A DNA stretch of 16,326 nucleotides. It comes from Rhodospirillales bacterium (GTDB lineage: Bacteria > Pseudomonadota > Alphaproteobacteria > Rhodospirillales > JABHCV01). The position numbers and the translations under genes are program-made. The notes below the pieces were generated by a model. That model ran no database searches, had not been told where the DNA came from, and saw nothing but the letters and a program-made list of their open reading frames with translations. The first letter of the stretch is position 1. Every line of letters starts with the position of its first letter. Location of the stretch: positions 1 through 16,326 of the forward strand of contig JADHSW010000045.1 in the NCBI GenBank assembly GCA_016776705.1, given 5' to 3'. Below, in pieces: positions 14,444 to 16,326 of this stretch.

Positions 14444-14856
14444 AAATGGAGCTTTGCCCGGACGGCCATACAATCAAGGTATTTGTCCCCATGACTTTTC
14501 AACGCCGGGGTGGGCGCAAACTGATTATTGCCCCTGACGGGGCTGAGGACTGGGCGCAAACCAAGCCCAAGCAAGATAACACCCTAATAAAAGCAATCGT
14601 CCGCGCCAAGCGGTGGCAGAAGATGCTTGAGGATGGAAAGATACCTTCAAGCAGGCAGCTGGCGGAAAGGGAGAAAACCAACTCGTCCTACCTAGCTCGC
14701 ATTCTTCGCCTGACTTTACTAGCCCCAGACATTGTTGAAGCGATCATTAATGGCCGCCAGCCAAAAGGGCTTCTGCTTGCCGACTTATTAAAACCGTTCC
14801 CGGTGGAATGGGATCGGCAAAGAGCGTTGTTTGGCTTCTCAGAGAAAGTTTATTAA
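14440..14856 (+). CDS. HTH-like small protein following the recombinase
   Basis: The 138-aa protein has a basic N-terminal 35 residues with a short beta hairpin (FQRRGGRKLIIAPDG). A helical core follows with an HTH-like pattern: IPSSRQLAEREKTNSSYLARILRL (about residues 68-91, with the turn at KTNSS) and then LTLLAPDIVEAIINGRQPKGLLLADL. The second part resembles ParB/KorB-like HTH helices. Proteins of this kind often follow the recombinase in DUF2924-recombinase loci. It overlaps the recombinase stop by ATGA. A DNA-binding directionality or regulatory role is likely; no partner site is seen. Confidence 0.75.
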   Translation: MKMELCPDGHTIKVFVPMTFQRRGGRKLIIAPDGAEDWAQTKPKQDNTLIKAIVRAKRWQKMLEDGKIPSSRQLAEREKTNSSYLARILRLTLLAPDIVEAIINGRQPKGLLLADLLKPFPVEWDRQRALFGFSEKVY

Positions 14857-14872
14857 AGACAGTTGGCTGTCT
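14857..14872 (+). terminator. Short hairpin after the 138-aa gene, weak terminator
   Basis: AGACAG (14857-14862) and CTGTCT (14867-14872) make a 6-bp stem with a TTGG loop, starting directly after the TAA stop. No T run follows, so it would be at best a weak or Rho-assisted end of the operon. The gap to the UPF0149 stop is only 31 nt; the two genes converge here. Confidence 0.35.
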
Positions 14873-14903
14873 GTCACCGGCACGAAAACAATCCCTAAAA
14901 AGA

Positions 14904-15611
14904 TCAGTGCAGCGTAGGCCCATTTCCGCAGCATTTCTTATGTTTTTTACCCGACCCGCATGGGCAAAGTTCGTTCCGTCCTACCTTCTTTCCTGAGCGA
15001 ATGAATGTAGCGCTTTTTGGTAAAAATTGTTTTCGCTGTTTACGAAAATGAGCATGCATTCTCATGACACCCGCCGCCGAACCAATCATGAGTTCATCGC
15101 GCTTTTTATCATCAATCGGCTCTTTGAAAGGGCGCATCTCTATATCATCGTGATTTTCATAAGCCAAAGCCATGATAGCAATAATTGAACCACCATGTTC
15201 TTCGTCATGGATCAGGTCGTCCCAGATATCGAAGCGCACATGCGTTCCGCTTATAAAGCCATTAGCCCAATCATTACCAAGGTACTCACCCTTTTCGTTT
15301 TCCTGAACTAACGGGAGGTAAGCCTCCTCATTGTCCAATTGAGCATTCACATGGTTCCAGTGCCGACTGACAAGTTCGTTGAAACGCTGGACTTCATCCA
15401 TGCCCTCAAAAACCAGATCGCCATCTTCGGTCGCGCCGCCTTGAATGATAGGCATGTATTCACTTGGCATGACGAGGTCGGGACAGCATGCCAGGGCGGC
15501 AAAGAACCCATCAAGGGCTTCTGTGTTTTGTATTTTTCCGCCCTCTTTTTGTGCAAGAAACTCATCGAGCTCCTTCAAGTCATTCTCTGTTAATTTTGAG
15601 GTATTCATCAT
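14904..15611 (-). CDS. UPF0149 (YecA/YgfB-like) protein with C-terminal SEC-C motif
   Basis: The 235-aa protein has the UPF0149 N-terminal pattern LDGFFAALACCPDLVMPSEYM (read as L33 to M53, with the CC pair at 42-43) and a SEC-C zinc motif at the end: C216-P-C218-GSGKKHKK-C227-C228, matching CxCx8CC. SEC-C motifs bind zinc and occur on SecA and on many accessory proteins that contact ribosomes or RNA. The exact role of this fusion is unknown. Two adjacent ATGs (15611 and 15608) can start it. It converges on the recombinase operon and lies next to a tRNA gene, so it is probably host flank rather than phage. A cargo gene is possible. Confidence 0.82.
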   Translation of the reverse strand: MMNTSKLTENDLKELDEFLAQKEGGKIQNTEALDGFFAALACCPDLVMPSEYMPIIQGGATEDGDLVFEGMDEVQRFNELVSRHWNHVNAQLDNEEAYLPLVQENEKGEYLGNDWANGFISGTHVRFDIWDDLIHDEEHGGSIIAIMALAYENHDDIEMRPFKEPIDDKKRDELMIGSAAGVMRMHAHFRKQRKQFLPKSATFIRSGKKVGRNELCPCGSGKKHKKCCGNGPTLH

Positions 15612-15999
15612 ATCGGTAGCCTGGCCTTTTGTGTCGTGGTTCAGTTTTTTACTCTATTTTTAATCAGCCTATCTCGTGATAAATGCGATATTTGAACAAA
15701 ATAGAGATGCCTTGTTTCAATTCCAGATTTCTACCATAGGCAATCTGGTTTCAAAACAGTACGCATCATGTTTTCCTATAAACCATTGATTTTAATCGTA
15801 ATTATTGGAGTACACAGAAACACGTACCTTTGCTAAAAGTGCACAGCCTTTAGAGAATATAGCCGAAGAGAGAGAAGAAACTGCCAAAATATGGTCTTTA
15901 GGGATAAGGCGAGGTGCACAGCTATTCCCGCAAAGCCGCGCAGAAGCTGGAAATTCTGGCGGCAACCGCCTCGGTGAGAGACAGTTGCCGATAGAATAA
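15612..15999. other. Intergenic region with two inverted repeats, no convincing gene
   Basis: This 388-nt stretch holds the leader and presumed promoter of the UPF0149 gene, but no clear -35/-10 pair. CTCTATTTT (15652-15660) and AAAATAGAG (15698-15706) are inverted copies, as are CCAGATT (15723-15729) and AATCTGG (15742-15748). Either could be an operator or an RNA structure. A short frame toward the tRNA begins with TTG and lacks any sign of a real gene. Confidence 0.5.
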
Positions 16000-16089
<90 letters not shown>

Positions 16090-16192
16090 GCAGTTGATCT
16101 TTCCGGCTGGTTCAATTGCCGCCGAAAATTGCCACCCATGGTCACGAGTTGGTGTTTTTAACCCTGATTAATGACGTGTTTTCAAAAGGATA

Positions 16193-16292
16193 CAGGGCAT
16201 TTCCCTGTTAATTCAATAACAGGGAATTTCCAAAGCCGTATCAGGGAATTAAAAACGGTGAACAGGGAAGTTTTATAACCCGAACAGGGAAT
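16193..16292. repeat. Spaced CAGGGAA repeats with an inverted pair
   Basis: CAGGG cores occur in one orientation at 16193, 16220, 16242, 16263 and 16285, with steps of 27, 22, 21 and 22 nt. Four of them extend to CAGGGAA. TTCCCTGTT (16201-16209) and AACAGGGAA (16218-16226) form a 9-bp inverted repeat around an 8-nt centre. The steps near two helical turns resemble iterons or protein-binding arrays; the flanking sequence between cores is not conserved. They lie about 100 nt upstream of the tRNA gene in a region with no gene seen to the window end. Confidence 0.65.
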
Positions 16293-16326
16293 GCTGATGA
16301 TGCCAATCCCGGGGTATTGTCATCTG

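Noticed and set aside
15805..15999. 64-codon plus-strand frame before the tRNA
   Set aside because: It begins with TTG, has no ribosome site, is low complexity and ends at the tRNA 3' end; more likely noncoding.

Overview
The window looks like part of a temperate phage (or a phage-derived island) in an alphaproteobacterium, followed on the right by what may be host flank. The lineage guess rests on the recombinase operon, a DUF2924-type protein followed by a large serine recombinase, an arrangement I associate with alphaproteobacteria. It also rests on the moderate base composition. Genus cannot be named from this sequence alone. No structural, packaging or lysis genes are present, so only the regulatory, early and integration part is seen. 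The left edge cuts the primase-helicase gene.

Layout. (1) 1-7693, minus strand: one compact polycistron of ten genes, joined by ATGA or TGATG overlaps or by gaps of at most 10 nt. In transcription order these are four small unknown proteins, a Sak4-like RecA-fold ATPase, a probable ssDNA-binding partner, an SF2 helicase with a zinc ribbon, a small zinc-ribbon protein (DUF6511-like), a Cas4-like PD-(D/E)XK nuclease, and a TOPRIM/AAA primase-helicase. This is a phage replication and recombination set. (2) 7781-8830, minus: a sigma-70-like protein and a small Com-like zinc-ribbon protein, separated by a hairpin that overlaps the Com-like stop codon. (3) 8945-12302, minus: an autoregulated-looking operon of XRE repressor, ImmA/IrrE protease and two large proteins of unknown family (391 and 372 aa). 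(4) 12371-14856, plus: a divergent integration/excision operon of a 65-aa protein, a DUF2924 protein, a large serine recombinase and a 138-aa HTH-like protein, all coupled by ATGA overlaps. (5) 14904-16326: a UPF0149/SEC-C protein gene, a tRNA-Ser(CGA) gene and a spaced array of CAGGGAA repeats.

How it may work together. The most striking signal is a two-block module, TTGTCCCA-N11-AAACCCGCGTTTAC. It occurs twice with identical spacing, once before the leftward early operon (7777-7745, minus) and once before the rightward recombinase operon (12371-12403, plus). Both copies point at their genes and both end about 50 nt before the first ATG. No sigma-70 -10 box sits at the right distance, so it looks like a special promoter or operator that co-controls replication/recombination and excision. 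The sigma-like gene ends 3 nt upstream of the first copy, so its product is a natural candidate for the factor that reads the module. The XRE/ImmA pair would be the lysogeny switch, relieved by proteolysis. Its own promoter carries a GTTTA/TAAAC palindrome over the -10. The two unknown proteins downstream of ImmA are the best candidates for an undescribed system.
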